From Halanaerobiaceae bacterium (lineage in GTDB: Bacteria > Bacillota_F > Halanaerobiia > Halanaerobiales > CSSED10-376): a DNA stretch of 7,422 nucleotides. The stretch's first letter is position 1. Each line of letters starts with the position of its first letter. The stretch covers positions 1-7,422 of the forward strand of contig PWOK01000176.1 of the NCBI GenBank assembly GCA_003557445.1, written 5' to 3'. Positions 1 through 5,542 of this stretch are shown piece by piece. Made by a program: the position numbers and the translations under genes. The notes beneath the pieces are model-generated. The model was given only the letters and a program-made list of their open reading frames with translations. It searched no databases and had not been told where the DNA came from.

Positions 1-15
1 ATATCGCCACAACCC
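1..15 (-). rRNA. Possible 5' end of a 5S rRNA gene (cut by the window edge)
   Basis: Read on the minus strand the last bases of the window are GGGTTGTGGCGATAT. The core GTGGCGATA resembles the conserved 5' end of bacterial 5S rRNA (B. subtilis 5S begins UUUGGUGGCGAUAGCG). It lies just downstream of two strong tandem promoters and a boxA-like element, the usual setting of a ribosomal RNA operon. Only about 15 bases are visible, so this is an inference from a short match plus context. It could instead be leader sequence of a 16S-first operon or another stable RNA. Confidence 0.35.
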
Positions 16-29
16 TTTTTGAAAGAGTC
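15..29 (-). promoter_or_regulatory. boxA-like antitermination element
   Basis: The minus strand reads GACTCTTTCAAAAAG. This resembles the NusB/S10-binding boxA found in rRNA leaders (E. coli core TGCTCTTTA; the B. subtilis form contains GTTCTTTGAAAA). It lies roughly 15-30 nt downstream of the predicted start of the proximal promoter, where an rRNA boxA would be expected. The match is by eye, and short T/A-rich motifs occur by chance in DNA this AT-rich. Confidence 0.4.
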
Positions 30-38
30 TTTTTTTAT

Positions 39-180
39 GCGACGTTTTATATATTATCATCTATATTTATTCCTGTCAAGAGATTTTTTAATTTTTTTTG
101 AGATTACTGCTATATTAATTAGAATAACTATTTTTCGCAACGTTTTATATCTTATCATTAAACATTTATTCTGTCAAGTG
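39..180 (-). repeat. Direct repeat pair containing the two promoters
   Basis: Copies at 39-82 and 137-180 align over about 45 columns with roughly 37 identities by hand, allowing one single-base gap in each. The offset is 98 bp. The first 22 bases (39-60 against 137-158) differ at only two places. Conservation covers the -35, the -10 and the bases after the -10, while the spacer varies. The pair therefore reads as a duplicated promoter unit rather than a mobile-element repeat. Confidence 0.85.
51..99 (-). promoter_or_regulatory. Proximal sigma-A-type promoter P2 with A-rich UP-like element
   Basis: On the minus strand there is a perfect -35 TTGACA (complement of 74-79), a 17-bp spacer and a -10 TAATAT (complement of 51-56). 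The region just upstream of the -35 (about 83-99) is almost pure A/T on this strand, like an UP element. The predicted start is near 43-45, so transcription runs leftward out of the window. The consensus -35, ideal spacing and duplicate copy 98 bp upstream point to a very strong promoter such as one for rRNA or tRNA. It cannot serve spoIID, which ends upstream of it. Confidence 0.75.
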
Positions 181-190
181 TTTTTTTTAA
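149..190 (-). promoter_or_regulatory. Distal sigma-A-type promoter P1
   Basis: The minus strand carries TTGACA (complement of 172-177), a 17-bp spacer and TAAGAT (complement of 149-154, 4 of 6 matches to TATAAT). An A-rich stretch just upstream (178-190) overlaps the end of spoIID, whose stop codon is only about 9 nt before the -35. It is nearly the same sequence as P2, including the bases after the -10 (ATAAAACG followed by TTGC or TCGC), and fires in the same direction. Tandem near-identical promoters are characteristic of rRNA operons in Firmicutes. Confidence 0.7.
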
Positions 191-1101
191 TCATATAAAC
201 TAACAATTTCAATGCCATCAAAATAATAATCTACTATTTCTTCGGGAGTATTTCCTTCCTTTGCCATGGAATAAGCTCCCCACTGACTCATACCAACACC
301 ATGTCCAAAACCTGATCCGGAGAAAGAATAACCCTCTTCTGTTTCTTCAACTTCTGTAATTTTAGTTGATTTTAATCTTTGTGAATCCAATTCTCTTCTA
401 AATATTGCTGCCTTTACAGTAATATTACCTTCAGTTCCAGTAAATATAAAATCAATAACTCTTCCTGTTTCATCCATTTCTCCTGTTTCCAGACTTTCTA
501 TTTCTCCAATCTCGTGTTCCATTGTATTAAGTGTCTGCTGAAGTTCTTCATTTGAAAAAACCGCTACCCAGTTTTGAACATCATCCGGTGCTTCATGATC
601 TGGAGAACTAACACTTATTGTATATGGAGGTTCATCTCTTTCATAGGCCAGGCCTACCCTGGCAAAAGTAGTCTGCCCTCCAGCACTGGCATGAAACCAG
701 GCATTAATATACTGATCATTATATACTATTACTTCCCCTGTTGTTTTGGCGACTCCTGTTTCAACTTCTTCAGTAATATTTTCAGGTTTATATTCCTGAG
801 CTGCTAAATAATCACTGCTAATCGTATCAGTTTCATGTTCTTCCAGATATTTTAATGCAAAAGTTCTGGCCAGAATAGCCTGTGCTGCATATGCACTTTC
901 AGGCCAATCCGGTTTCATTTCACCGGCAACTACACCGGTAACATATTCTTCTAATCCCATTGTTTCAATTTCACCTTCTGCTAATTCCACATTAATATCA
1001 GGTTCCTCATCAAACCTCTCCAGATGCCTGACCTGAGGTCCACAACTGCTTAAACTATTTACAATTAAGAACATAATAAAGAAAAGAAAAAGTTTTTTCA
1101 A
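187..1101 (-). CDS. spoIID: Stage II sporulation protein D (SpoIID), predicted lipoprotein
   Basis: SpoIID is a lytic transglycosylase that works with SpoIIP (and SpoIIM as scaffold) to thin septal peptidoglycan and drive engulfment. The 304-aa protein has a hydrophobic leader ending in a lipobox-like LSSC, so Cys20 may be lipidated. The SpoIID/LytB domain starts near residue 45: LEEYVTGVVAGEM carries the likely catalytic Glu61, followed by the family stretch AAQAILARTFA (about 72-82). FHASAGG lies mid-domain, and the signature GHGVGMSQWGA is at 266-276. The protein is somewhat shorter than B. subtilis SpoIID (343 aa). The start is TTG at 1101, chosen because an AAGGGGG SD lies 9 nt upstream; the first internal Met (residue 10) would destroy the signal peptide. 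The Cys/His residues that many homologues carry after the catalytic helix (THCQ-type region) are missing; this protein has SSDYLAAQEY there. A SpoIID/LytB paralogue rather than SpoIID itself is possible, but the sporulation neighbours favour SpoIID. Confidence 0.92.
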   Translation of the reverse strand: MKKLFLFFIMFLIVNSLSSCGPQVRHLERFDEEPDINVELAEGEIETMGLEEYVTGVVAGEMKPDWPESAYAAQAILARTFALKYLEEHETDTISSDYLAAQEYKPENITEEVETGVAKTTGEVIVYNDQYINAWFHASAGGQTTFARVGLAYERDEPPYTISVSSPDHEAPDDVQNWVAVFSNEELQQTLNTMEHEIGEIESLETGEMDETGRVIDFIFTGTEGNITVKAAIFRRELDSQRLKSTKITEVEETEEGYSFSGSGFGHGVGMSQWGAYSMAKEGNTPEEIVDYYFDGIEIVSLYD

Positions 1102-1110
1102 AATAAAAAT

Positions 1111-1117
1111 CCCCCTT
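1111..1117 (-). promoter_or_regulatory. spoIID Shine-Dalgarno AAGGGGG that decides the TTG start
   Basis: The minus strand reads AAGGGGG, then nine A/T bases, then TTG. The spacing supports TTG at 1099-1101 as the start codon, since no ATG or GTG in frame is near. Six of the seven SD bases (1112-1117) lie inside the 3' arm of the large intergenic hairpin, so the site would be base-paired in any transcript that reads through from dacF. Confidence 0.75.
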
Positions 1118-1161
1118 AAATAAAATCAAACTCTATTAATAGCTTGACATTATTTAAGGGG
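1112..1161 (-). terminator. Large dacF-spoIID intergenic hairpin, probable intrinsic terminator
   Basis: A perfect 12-bp inverted repeat joins 1112-1123 and 1150-1161 (CCCCTTAAATAA on one strand pairing with TTATTTAAGGGG). The 26-nt interior contains a further palindrome, CTATTAATAG at 1133-1142, and TCAA/TTGA arms, so most of the 50 nt can pair. In the minus direction the G-rich 3' arm is followed by GATTTTTATTTTTG, a U-rich tract expected of a rho-independent terminator for dacF. That tract runs into the spoIID TTG codon. In the plus direction the hairpin is followed only by TTTTATTC. Confidence 0.65.
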
Positions 1162-1176
1162 TTTTATTCACAAAAA

Positions 1177-2340
1177 TCAGGTTATTGATGTTATAATACT
1201 TCCTATCCAGTTTACAAATTTTCTCCATAAACGAAGAAATATATTTGCCCGAGGTACATCTTCAGTTGCTATTATATCAATGGAATTAATTATATTACCA
1301 TTTTCTATAACAACCTGTCTTCCCAAAATCTCTCCTTTTTGTACAGGAGCTTTTAAATCTTCTTTAATTTCAATTTTTGTGTCTATATCGTCTGTTCTGC
1401 CCCTTCTCACCATAACCAAAAGTTCTTCACTGGCTTCTCCTACTGTTGTCAGGTTTTTACCTTCAGGTACCTGAACATTATATATTTTTTCTCCTTTTTC
1501 AGTTAATTTATGTTGATTAAAATTATTAAAACCATAATCAAGTAACCTTGCTGTAATTTCCCTTCGTTCTTCTTTACTTCCTGTATTCAAAACAACTGAT
1601 ATCAATCTTATATTATTTCTTTCTGCAGTTGCAGCCAGACAGTATCCTGCTTCATTGGTATGTCCGGTCTTTATTCCATCCATTCCAGGATAAGAGTTAA
1701 TTAACCTGTTAGTATTAACCAGCATAGCCTGCCTGTTACGGGGTAAATCTATATAATCCAGCCATATAGAACCCCATTCCAGGATAATATCATAATTAAC
1801 TATTTTCCGCGACATTTTAGTTATATCACGGGCAGAAGTATAGTGATTTTCCTCCGGTAAACCGGTTGAATTCTGAAAAAGTGTATTTTCCATTCCCAGT
1901 TGAACAGCCCTTTCATTCATTAGTTCAATAAATCTGCTATAAGTACCTCCTATTGCTTCAGATATTGCCACTGTTGCATCATTGGCAGAGGCAATTGTAA
2001 CTGCTTTTAAAAGATCCTCCATTTTAACAGAGGTATCATAATCCAGAAAAATCTGTGAACCCCCCATAGAACTGGCTAACCTGCTTATTCTAACTTCATC
2101 TTCAAAAGAAATATTACCATTTTCTATTTCCTCCATGGCAATTAAAAGGGCCATTATTTTTGTAATACTTGCCGGTGCCATTTCTTCATCTGCATTTTTT
2201 TCAAATAAAACCTGTCCTGTTTCTGCTTCTATTAATATTGCAGAAGGGGCATCAACATCAAAACCATCCACTGGCAGACTAAAAATACTAAATGAAAGAA
2301 TTATTAGTAATGTTAGAACAATATATTTGATTATCTTCAT
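1177..2340 (-). CDS. dacF: Serine-type D-alanyl-D-alanine carboxypeptidase, DacF/PBP5 family
   Basis: This enzyme trims the terminal D-Ala from peptidoglycan pentapeptides and so controls cross-linking; DacF-type members act on spore cortex during sporulation. The 387-aa length is close to B. subtilis DacF (389 aa). An N-terminal signal peptide (about 1-26) is followed by all three penicillin-binding motifs: SITK with nucleophile Ser58 and Lys61, SAN at 118-120, and KTG at 224-226. A PBP5-type C-terminal beta domain follows. The last 20 or so residues (IFLRLWRKFVNWIG and onward) look like the amphipathic helix that anchors these enzymes to the outer face of the membrane. The ATG at 2338-2340 shares its A with the mazG stop codon (TAATG), and an AGGGAGG SD lies 6 nt upstream inside mazG, so translation is probably coupled. 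The vegetative DacA role cannot be excluded, but the neighbours and length favour DacF. Confidence 0.93.
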   Translation of the reverse strand: MKIIKYIVLTLLIILSFSIFSLPVDGFDVDAPSAILIEAETGQVLFEKNADEEMAPASITKIMALLIAMEEIENGNISFEDEVRISRLASSMGGSQIFLDYDTSVKMEDLLKAVTIASANDATVAISEAIGGTYSRFIELMNERAVQLGMENTLFQNSTGLPEENHYTSARDITKMSRKIVNYDIILEWGSIWLDYIDLPRNRQAMLVNTNRLINSYPGMDGIKTGHTNEAGYCLAATAERNNIRLISVVLNTGSKEERREITARLLDYGFNNFNQHKLTEKGEKIYNVQVPEGKNLTTVGEASEELLVMVRRGRTDDIDTKIEIKEDLKAPVQKGEILGRQVVIENGNIINSIDIIATEDVPRANIFLRLWRKFVNWIGSIITSIT

Positions 2341-3149
2341 TATTTTCCTCCCTGATTAATTTGAATTTTTGCTTCCTCCCAGAACTCGTCCAGTTCTTTT
2401 AGTGTCAATTCTTCAATTTTAAATCCTTTCTTTCTAACAGTCTCCTCAATATATTTAAATCTTTTTTTAAATTTCAAAACACAATTTAGTAATTCCAGTT
2501 CAGGGTTAACTCTATAAAACCGGGATAGATTAACAACAGAAAAAAGCAAATCTCCAAGTTCATTTTTTATTTTTTTAATATCATTTTCTTTTATAGCTTC
2601 TTCAACTTCCTCTGTTTCCTCTTTTATTTTTTTTATTACATCATCTGTATTATCCCAATCAAAACCAACTTTTGCTGCTTTTTTTTGTATTTGGTAGCTT
2701 TGAATTAAAGCAGGCATCCCTCTGGAAACACCCTCTAAAATTGAACTGCTTTTTTTATCATTCCCCTGTTCCTTTTTCTTTATGTCTTCCCAGTTATTCA
2801 TAACATCATCGATATTATCAACTTTTTTGTCAGCAAAAACATGAGGATGGCGTCTGATTAATTTTTCATTTATTGCAGATATTACATCAATCAAATCAAA
2901 ATCTCCCTGTTCTCGAGCTATCTGTGCCTGAAAAACAACCTGTAATAGCAGATCTCCCAGCTCATTCTTTAATGATCCAATATCTCTTTCAAGAAGAGTT
3001 TCAACCACTTCATAAGCCTCTTCCAGAATATATTGTTTCAAAGAATAATAATCCTGTTCTTTATCCCAGGGACATCCTTCAGGGCCTCTCAAAGATTCCA
3101 TGATTTTAACCAGTCTCTCAACCTCATCTGTCAATTTTTCCATATCCAT
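2340..3149 (-). CDS. mazG: Nucleoside triphosphate pyrophosphohydrolase MazG
   Basis: MazG hydrolyses (d)NTPs to NMP and pyrophosphate, clearing aberrant nucleotides in the cytoplasm. At 269 aa it has the two-domain length of E. coli MazG (263 aa). The first MazG domain shows GCPWDKEQ (25-32), the metal-binding EEAYE (Glu43, Glu44, Glu47) and ELGD (Glu63, Asp66), followed by RHPHVF. The second domain begins with the conserved IQKKAAKVGFDWDN and carries the EETEEVEEAI and NELGDLLFSVV metal-ligand motifs. Both domains therefore look intact. It starts 3 nt after the flippase stop codon, with a TAGGTGA SD (3157-3163) 7 nt upstream that overlaps the last flippase codons. A second ATG two codons in (3143) is an alternative start. 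The position after spoVT and the flippase matches yabN of B. subtilis. That protein has an additional N-terminal methyltransferase domain, absent here. Confidence 0.95.
   Translation of the reverse strand: MDMEKLTDEVERLVKIMESLRGPEGCPWDKEQDYYSLKQYILEEAYEVVETLLERDIGSLKNELGDLLLQVVFQAQIAREQGDFDLIDVISAINEKLIRRHPHVFADKKVDNIDDVMNNWEDIKKKEQGNDKKSSSILEGVSRGMPALIQSYQIQKKAAKVGFDWDNTDDVIKKIKEETEEVEEAIKENDIKKIKNELGDLLFSVVNLSRFYRVNPELELLNCVLKFKKRFKYIEETVRKKGFKIEELTLKELDEFWEEAKIQINQGGK
2347..2353 (-). promoter_or_regulatory. dacF Shine-Dalgarno within the 3' end of mazG
   Basis: AGGGAGG on the minus strand lies 6 nt before the dacF ATG and inside the last mazG codons. Together with the TAATG stop/start overlap it fixes the dacF start and implies that ribosomes finishing mazG can restart on dacF. 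Confidence 0.8.
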
Positions 3150-3152
3150 ATT

Positions 3153-4784
3153 TTATTCACCTACCAGACCCAGTTTCTTTAAATTATCAGCGATTTTTTC
3201 CCCAATTCCAGGAATTAAAATTAAATCACTATGTTTTATTTCCCCTAATAATAACAATAAAAAGAAATAAGAAAATGCAGCTATAAAAACAATCAATATA
3301 GTGCTTACAGCATAACTATAACCTTTAAAAACAACTGGAAATACATTTAAGAAAAGTTCAAAACCATGTTTTGTTATTATAGCCATAATTAATACAGCAA
3401 TTAGTGGTTTTAGTAATAAAGTTTTTATTCTGATCTTAAATCCTGTATATCTTTTAACATACCATATATTAAACAAAGCTGCAATAGCAAATCCTGTTAC
3501 TGTTCCCAGAGCAGCTCCCCTTATTCCAAATTGAGGTAAAGCTGTTAAACTGAAATTAATTATACCATTTATAATAGCTCCTATAAATAAGTTTCTGGCT
3601 GGAATTATTGTTTTTCCTATTCCCTGTAAAATTGCAGATGTAGTTTGCTGTAGAGTAATAAAAATAACTCCCCAGGCTACAATTCTTAAGGGAATAGCAG
3701 CTTCTATATTATTGAATATTACTGAAGTCAATGGTTGAGCAAGTATAAAAAGACCTGTAGATGCCGGTAATCCAATTAAAAGGGTTAATCTTAAGGCTGT
3801 TTCTGTTCTTCTTTTAATTAAATTATCATCCCCCAGGGCAAAAGCCTCTGATATAGCAGGTACCAAACTTGCTGCCAGTGATATTGTAATAATTGCAGGA
3901 AAATTAACCAGTACAAGAGCCATTCCTGAGAGCTGACCAAATAGGCCCAGAGCATTTTCAAAACCGGCAACACTTAATCTCCAGGGGACTATTGCCGCAT
4001 CAACAAGGCTCATCAAAGGTAAAACCAGAGCTCCAAAAGTTACCGGAATACCCAGTGCTGCCATCTCTTTAATTATTTCCCGGGTATTAAAATCAACAAC
4101 TGAACCGGTATTTACATATTTCCAGATTTTTTTCCGCCTTCTATAGTATATATAAAACAGAATCAAAAGTCCAGCAATAGAACCAGTAACAGCACCAAAG
4201 GTCGCTCCTGCTGCAGCCAGTCCAACTCCATGGGGTATAAGTAAATACACCAGTATAATCATCGTTGTCATCCTGACAAATTGTTCTACAACCTGGGAAT
4301 ATGCTGTGGGTACCATATCCTGAAGTCCCTGAAAAAAACCTCTATAAGTTGCCATAATGGAAACAAAAAAAACTGCCGGTGATATTGCCAGTATAGTATA
4401 AAGAGCTCTTGAATCCCATCGCAATATATTAACCACAGGTGCTGCCATAATTAACATTAAGACAAAAAAGAAACCACCAATTAATACACTTAATTTTCTA
4501 CCCACTTTAAATATCCTGAAGGCTGATCTATACTCATTTCTGGCAATTCTATCAGATATCATTTTAGCAAGGGCTACCGGAATTCCTGACCGGGATACCA
4601 CTAAAAGTGTTGTATAAATAGGATAAGCCAGTTGATATAAAGCAATCCCCTGGTCACCAATAACTCTTGGTAAAACAATTCTATATCCAAACCCCATTAA
4701 TTTGGATATCAAACCGGCTGCACTGAGAATAACAGCCCCCTGAATAAATTTATTTGCTGTATTTTTTTTCATTATATTACACAT
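3153..4784 (-). CDS. yabM: SpoVB/YabM-type polysaccharide flippase (MOP superfamily)
   Basis: This is a multidrug/oligosaccharidyl-lipid/polysaccharide (MOP) superfamily membrane protein of the SpoVB group, expected to move a lipid-linked glycan or peptidoglycan precursor across the membrane. The 543-aa product has around 12-14 hydrophobic segments. Its N-terminus is typical for the family (GAVILSAAGLISKLMGFGYR) and is followed by SGIPVALAKMISD. The last 30 residues leave the membrane and contain LILIPGIGEKIADNLKKLG, which looks like a helix-hairpin-helix (HhH) motif. The place between spoVT and mazG matches yabM of B. subtilis, so true SpoVB function is uncertain and I use the positional name. 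Two starts are possible: the ATG at 4784, with AGGG about 5 nt upstream, and the ATG at 4772 (Met5, giving MKKNTANKF), which resembles family N-termini but lies about 13 nt from the AAGG. No clear promoter is visible in the 60 nt upstream. Confidence 0.9.
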   Translation of the reverse strand: MCNIMKKNTANKFIQGAVILSAAGLISKLMGFGYRIVLPRVIGDQGIALYQLAYPIYTTLLVVSRSGIPVALAKMISDRIARNEYRSAFRIFKVGRKLSVLIGGFFFVLMLIMAAPVVNILRWDSRALYTILAISPAVFFVSIMATYRGFFQGLQDMVPTAYSQVVEQFVRMTTMIILVYLLIPHGVGLAAAGATFGAVTGSIAGLLILFYIYYRRRKKIWKYVNTGSVVDFNTREIIKEMAALGIPVTFGALVLPLMSLVDAAIVPWRLSVAGFENALGLFGQLSGMALVLVNFPAIITISLAASLVPAISEAFALGDDNLIKRRTETALRLTLLIGLPASTGLFILAQPLTSVIFNNIEAAIPLRIVAWGVIFITLQQTTSAILQGIGKTIIPARNLFIGAIINGIINFSLTALPQFGIRGAALGTVTGFAIAALFNIWYVKRYTGFKIRIKTLLLKPLIAVLIMAIITKHGFELFLNVFPVVFKGYSYAVSTILIVFIAAFSYFFLLLLLGEIKHSDLILIPGIGEKIADNLKKLGLVGE

Positions 4785-4831
4785 TCCTTCCCTGCCAATT
4801 AAAATAGCAATAACATCTAAAAGTATCTTGC

Positions 4832-4876
4832 AAATAAAGAAAGGTTCCCCCTCCAGGAATTGTTATATGAGGGGGA
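4832..4876 (-). terminator. Probable intrinsic terminator after spoVT
   Basis: An 8-bp perfect stem joins 4869-4876 and 4846-4853 (TCCCCCTC with GAGGGGGA on the minus strand), with a 15-nt loop. It is followed on the minus strand by ACCTTTCTTTATTT. It begins 7 nt after the spoVT stop codon. The stem is GC-rich, but the U tract is interrupted and starts two or three bases late, so termination is probably partial. Some spoVT transcripts may continue into the flippase operon. Confidence 0.6.
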
Positions 4877-4883
4877 GATAAAA

Positions 4884-5441
4884 TTATTGTTCAAGCTGTT
4901 TTGCCAGAAAAAGGGCAGCTGTATTTGCCAGTTTTTTTTCAAGATCACCAACTGATTTATCCTCATTTTTATTAGAAATAACAACAACCCCAATCGGATC
5001 ACCTTCTACAATAATTGGAGATAAAACAGAGGAAGAAAAAGAATACTGCTGATCTTCTTCAGTACTTTCCTGGCAAAATGCCTCTACCCCTTTATCCTCA
5101 AGAATAAGTGTTCTCCTGCTTTCCATTGCTTTTTCAGCATCAGTACTAATTAATCTATCCTTATAAATATTTCTGGATATTCCTGAAACTGCAATTATCA
5201 TATCCCGATCCAGTACAAAAACCGCATGACCGGTTTCTTCTGCCAGAGCATCAGCATATTCCTGAGCAAATTGACTTAATTCTCCTATAGGTGAATACTT
5301 CTTTAAAATTACTTCTCCTTCACGATCTACAAAAATTTCAAGAGGTTCTCCTTCTCTAATTCTCATTGTCCTTCGTATTTCTTTAGGTATAACAACCCTT
5401 CCCAGATCATCAATACGCCTTACAATTCCGGTTGCCTTCAT
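4884..5441 (-). CDS. spoVT: Stage V sporulation transcription factor SpoVT (AbrB family)
   Basis: SpoVT is a forespore regulator that modulates sigma-G-dependent genes and, in B. subtilis, its own gene. The 185-aa length is close to the usual 178. Residues 1-50 form the AbrB-type swapped-hairpin DNA-binding domain: MKATGIVRRIDDLGRVVIPK, then EIRRTMRIREGEPLEIFVD. The rest (about 55-180) is the GAF-like domain, with TGHAVFVLDRDMIIAVSG and GDPIGVVVISN. ATG 5441 is secure because it gives the conserved N-terminus and an in-frame TAA lies four codons upstream. The gene lies 101 nt downstream of mfd, as in Bacillus, and is followed by a probable terminator. Its leader is unusual: the strong SD is about 24 nt from the ATG with a palindrome between them. 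Only a weak AGAG lies at normal spacing. I see no convincing sigma-G promoter. Confidence 0.95.
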   Translation of the reverse strand: MKATGIVRRIDDLGRVVIPKEIRRTMRIREGEPLEIFVDREGEVILKKYSPIGELSQFAQEYADALAEETGHAVFVLDRDMIIAVSGISRNIYKDRLISTDAEKAMESRRTLILEDKGVEAFCQESTEEDQQYSFSSSVLSPIIVEGDPIGVVVISNKNEDKSVGDLEKKLANTAALFLAKQLEQ

Positions 5442-5447
5442 ATTTTC

Positions 5448-5464
5448 TCTGGTTTAAAACCAGA
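5448..5464 (-). promoter_or_regulatory. Palindrome between spoVT SD and start codon
   Basis: The 17-base sequence TCTGGTTTTAAACCAGA has 8-base perfect arms around one central base. In RNA it can form a small hairpin (5-6 bp, 5-7-nt loop). As DNA it is symmetric enough to be an operator, for example for SpoVT itself, which autoregulates in B. subtilis. It ends 6 nt before the ATG. Which role applies cannot be decided from the sequence. Confidence 0.6.
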
Positions 5465-5465
5465 T

Positions 5466-5473
5466 TCACCTCC
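5466..5473 (-). promoter_or_regulatory. Perfect GGAGGTGA Shine-Dalgarno at unusual distance from spoVT ATG
   Basis: GGAGGTGA matches the 3' end of 16S rRNA over eight bases but is followed by 24 nt before ATG 5441. No in-frame start codon lies nearer, since a TAA sits in the intervening sequence. If the palindrome at 5448-5464 folds, the effective distance falls to about 7-8 nt, the normal optimum. Confidence 0.7.
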
Positions 5474-5540
5474 CTTTAGTTGTTTGCTGCCCCATACTCA
5501 AAACAAAATGGGGTATATATAGGTTTCCCACTAAAGGTGA
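5466..5540 (-). promoter_or_regulatory. spoVT leader with SD/anti-SD inverted repeat and nested hairpin
   Basis: On the minus strand, TCACCTTTAGT (5530-5540, starting 2 nt after the mfd stop) is complementary to ACTAAAGGGAGGTGA (5466-5480), apart from a 4-base bulge. It could therefore pair with the SD. Between the arms lies a second inverted repeat, CCCCAT (5508-5513) with ATGGGG (5490-5495), around a 12-nt loop. No U tract follows, so this is not a terminator. In a transcript entering from mfd the spoVT SD could thus be hidden; a transcript starting inside the leader would lack the anti-SD arm. A TATATATA run at 5513-5520 could be part of a promoter, but no matching -35 is convincing. Confidence 0.5.
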
Positions 5541-5542
5541 TT

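Noticed and set aside
574..807. Plus-strand frames opposite spoIID and the other genes (also 1280-1474, 2135-2359, 2873-3103, 5730-5954, 6036-6248)
   Set aside because: Each lies wholly or almost wholly antisense to a well-supported gene, has low-complexity or membrane-like composition produced by the opposite strand, and matches no family I know.
1144..1161. TTGACA on the plus strand in the dacF-spoIID gap as a promoter
   Set aside because: No -10 box follows at 16-18 bp and there is no plus-strand gene to serve; the bases are explained by the hairpin.
2540..2700. Long T-rich runs inside mazG as possible slippage or frameshift sites
   Set aside because: They encode Lys-rich stretches (AAA codons) and the frame is intact through both MazG domains.
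4800..4840. Possible promoter for the flippase operon (TTGCAA followed by TATTTT on the minus strand)
   Set aside because: The spacing is about 21 bp and both boxes are poor; such matches are expected by chance in AT-rich DNA.
4817..5002. 61-codon minus-strand reading frame overlapping the spoVT 3' end
   Set aside because: It is out of frame with spoVT, runs through the terminator hairpin and has no recognisable domain or credible SD.
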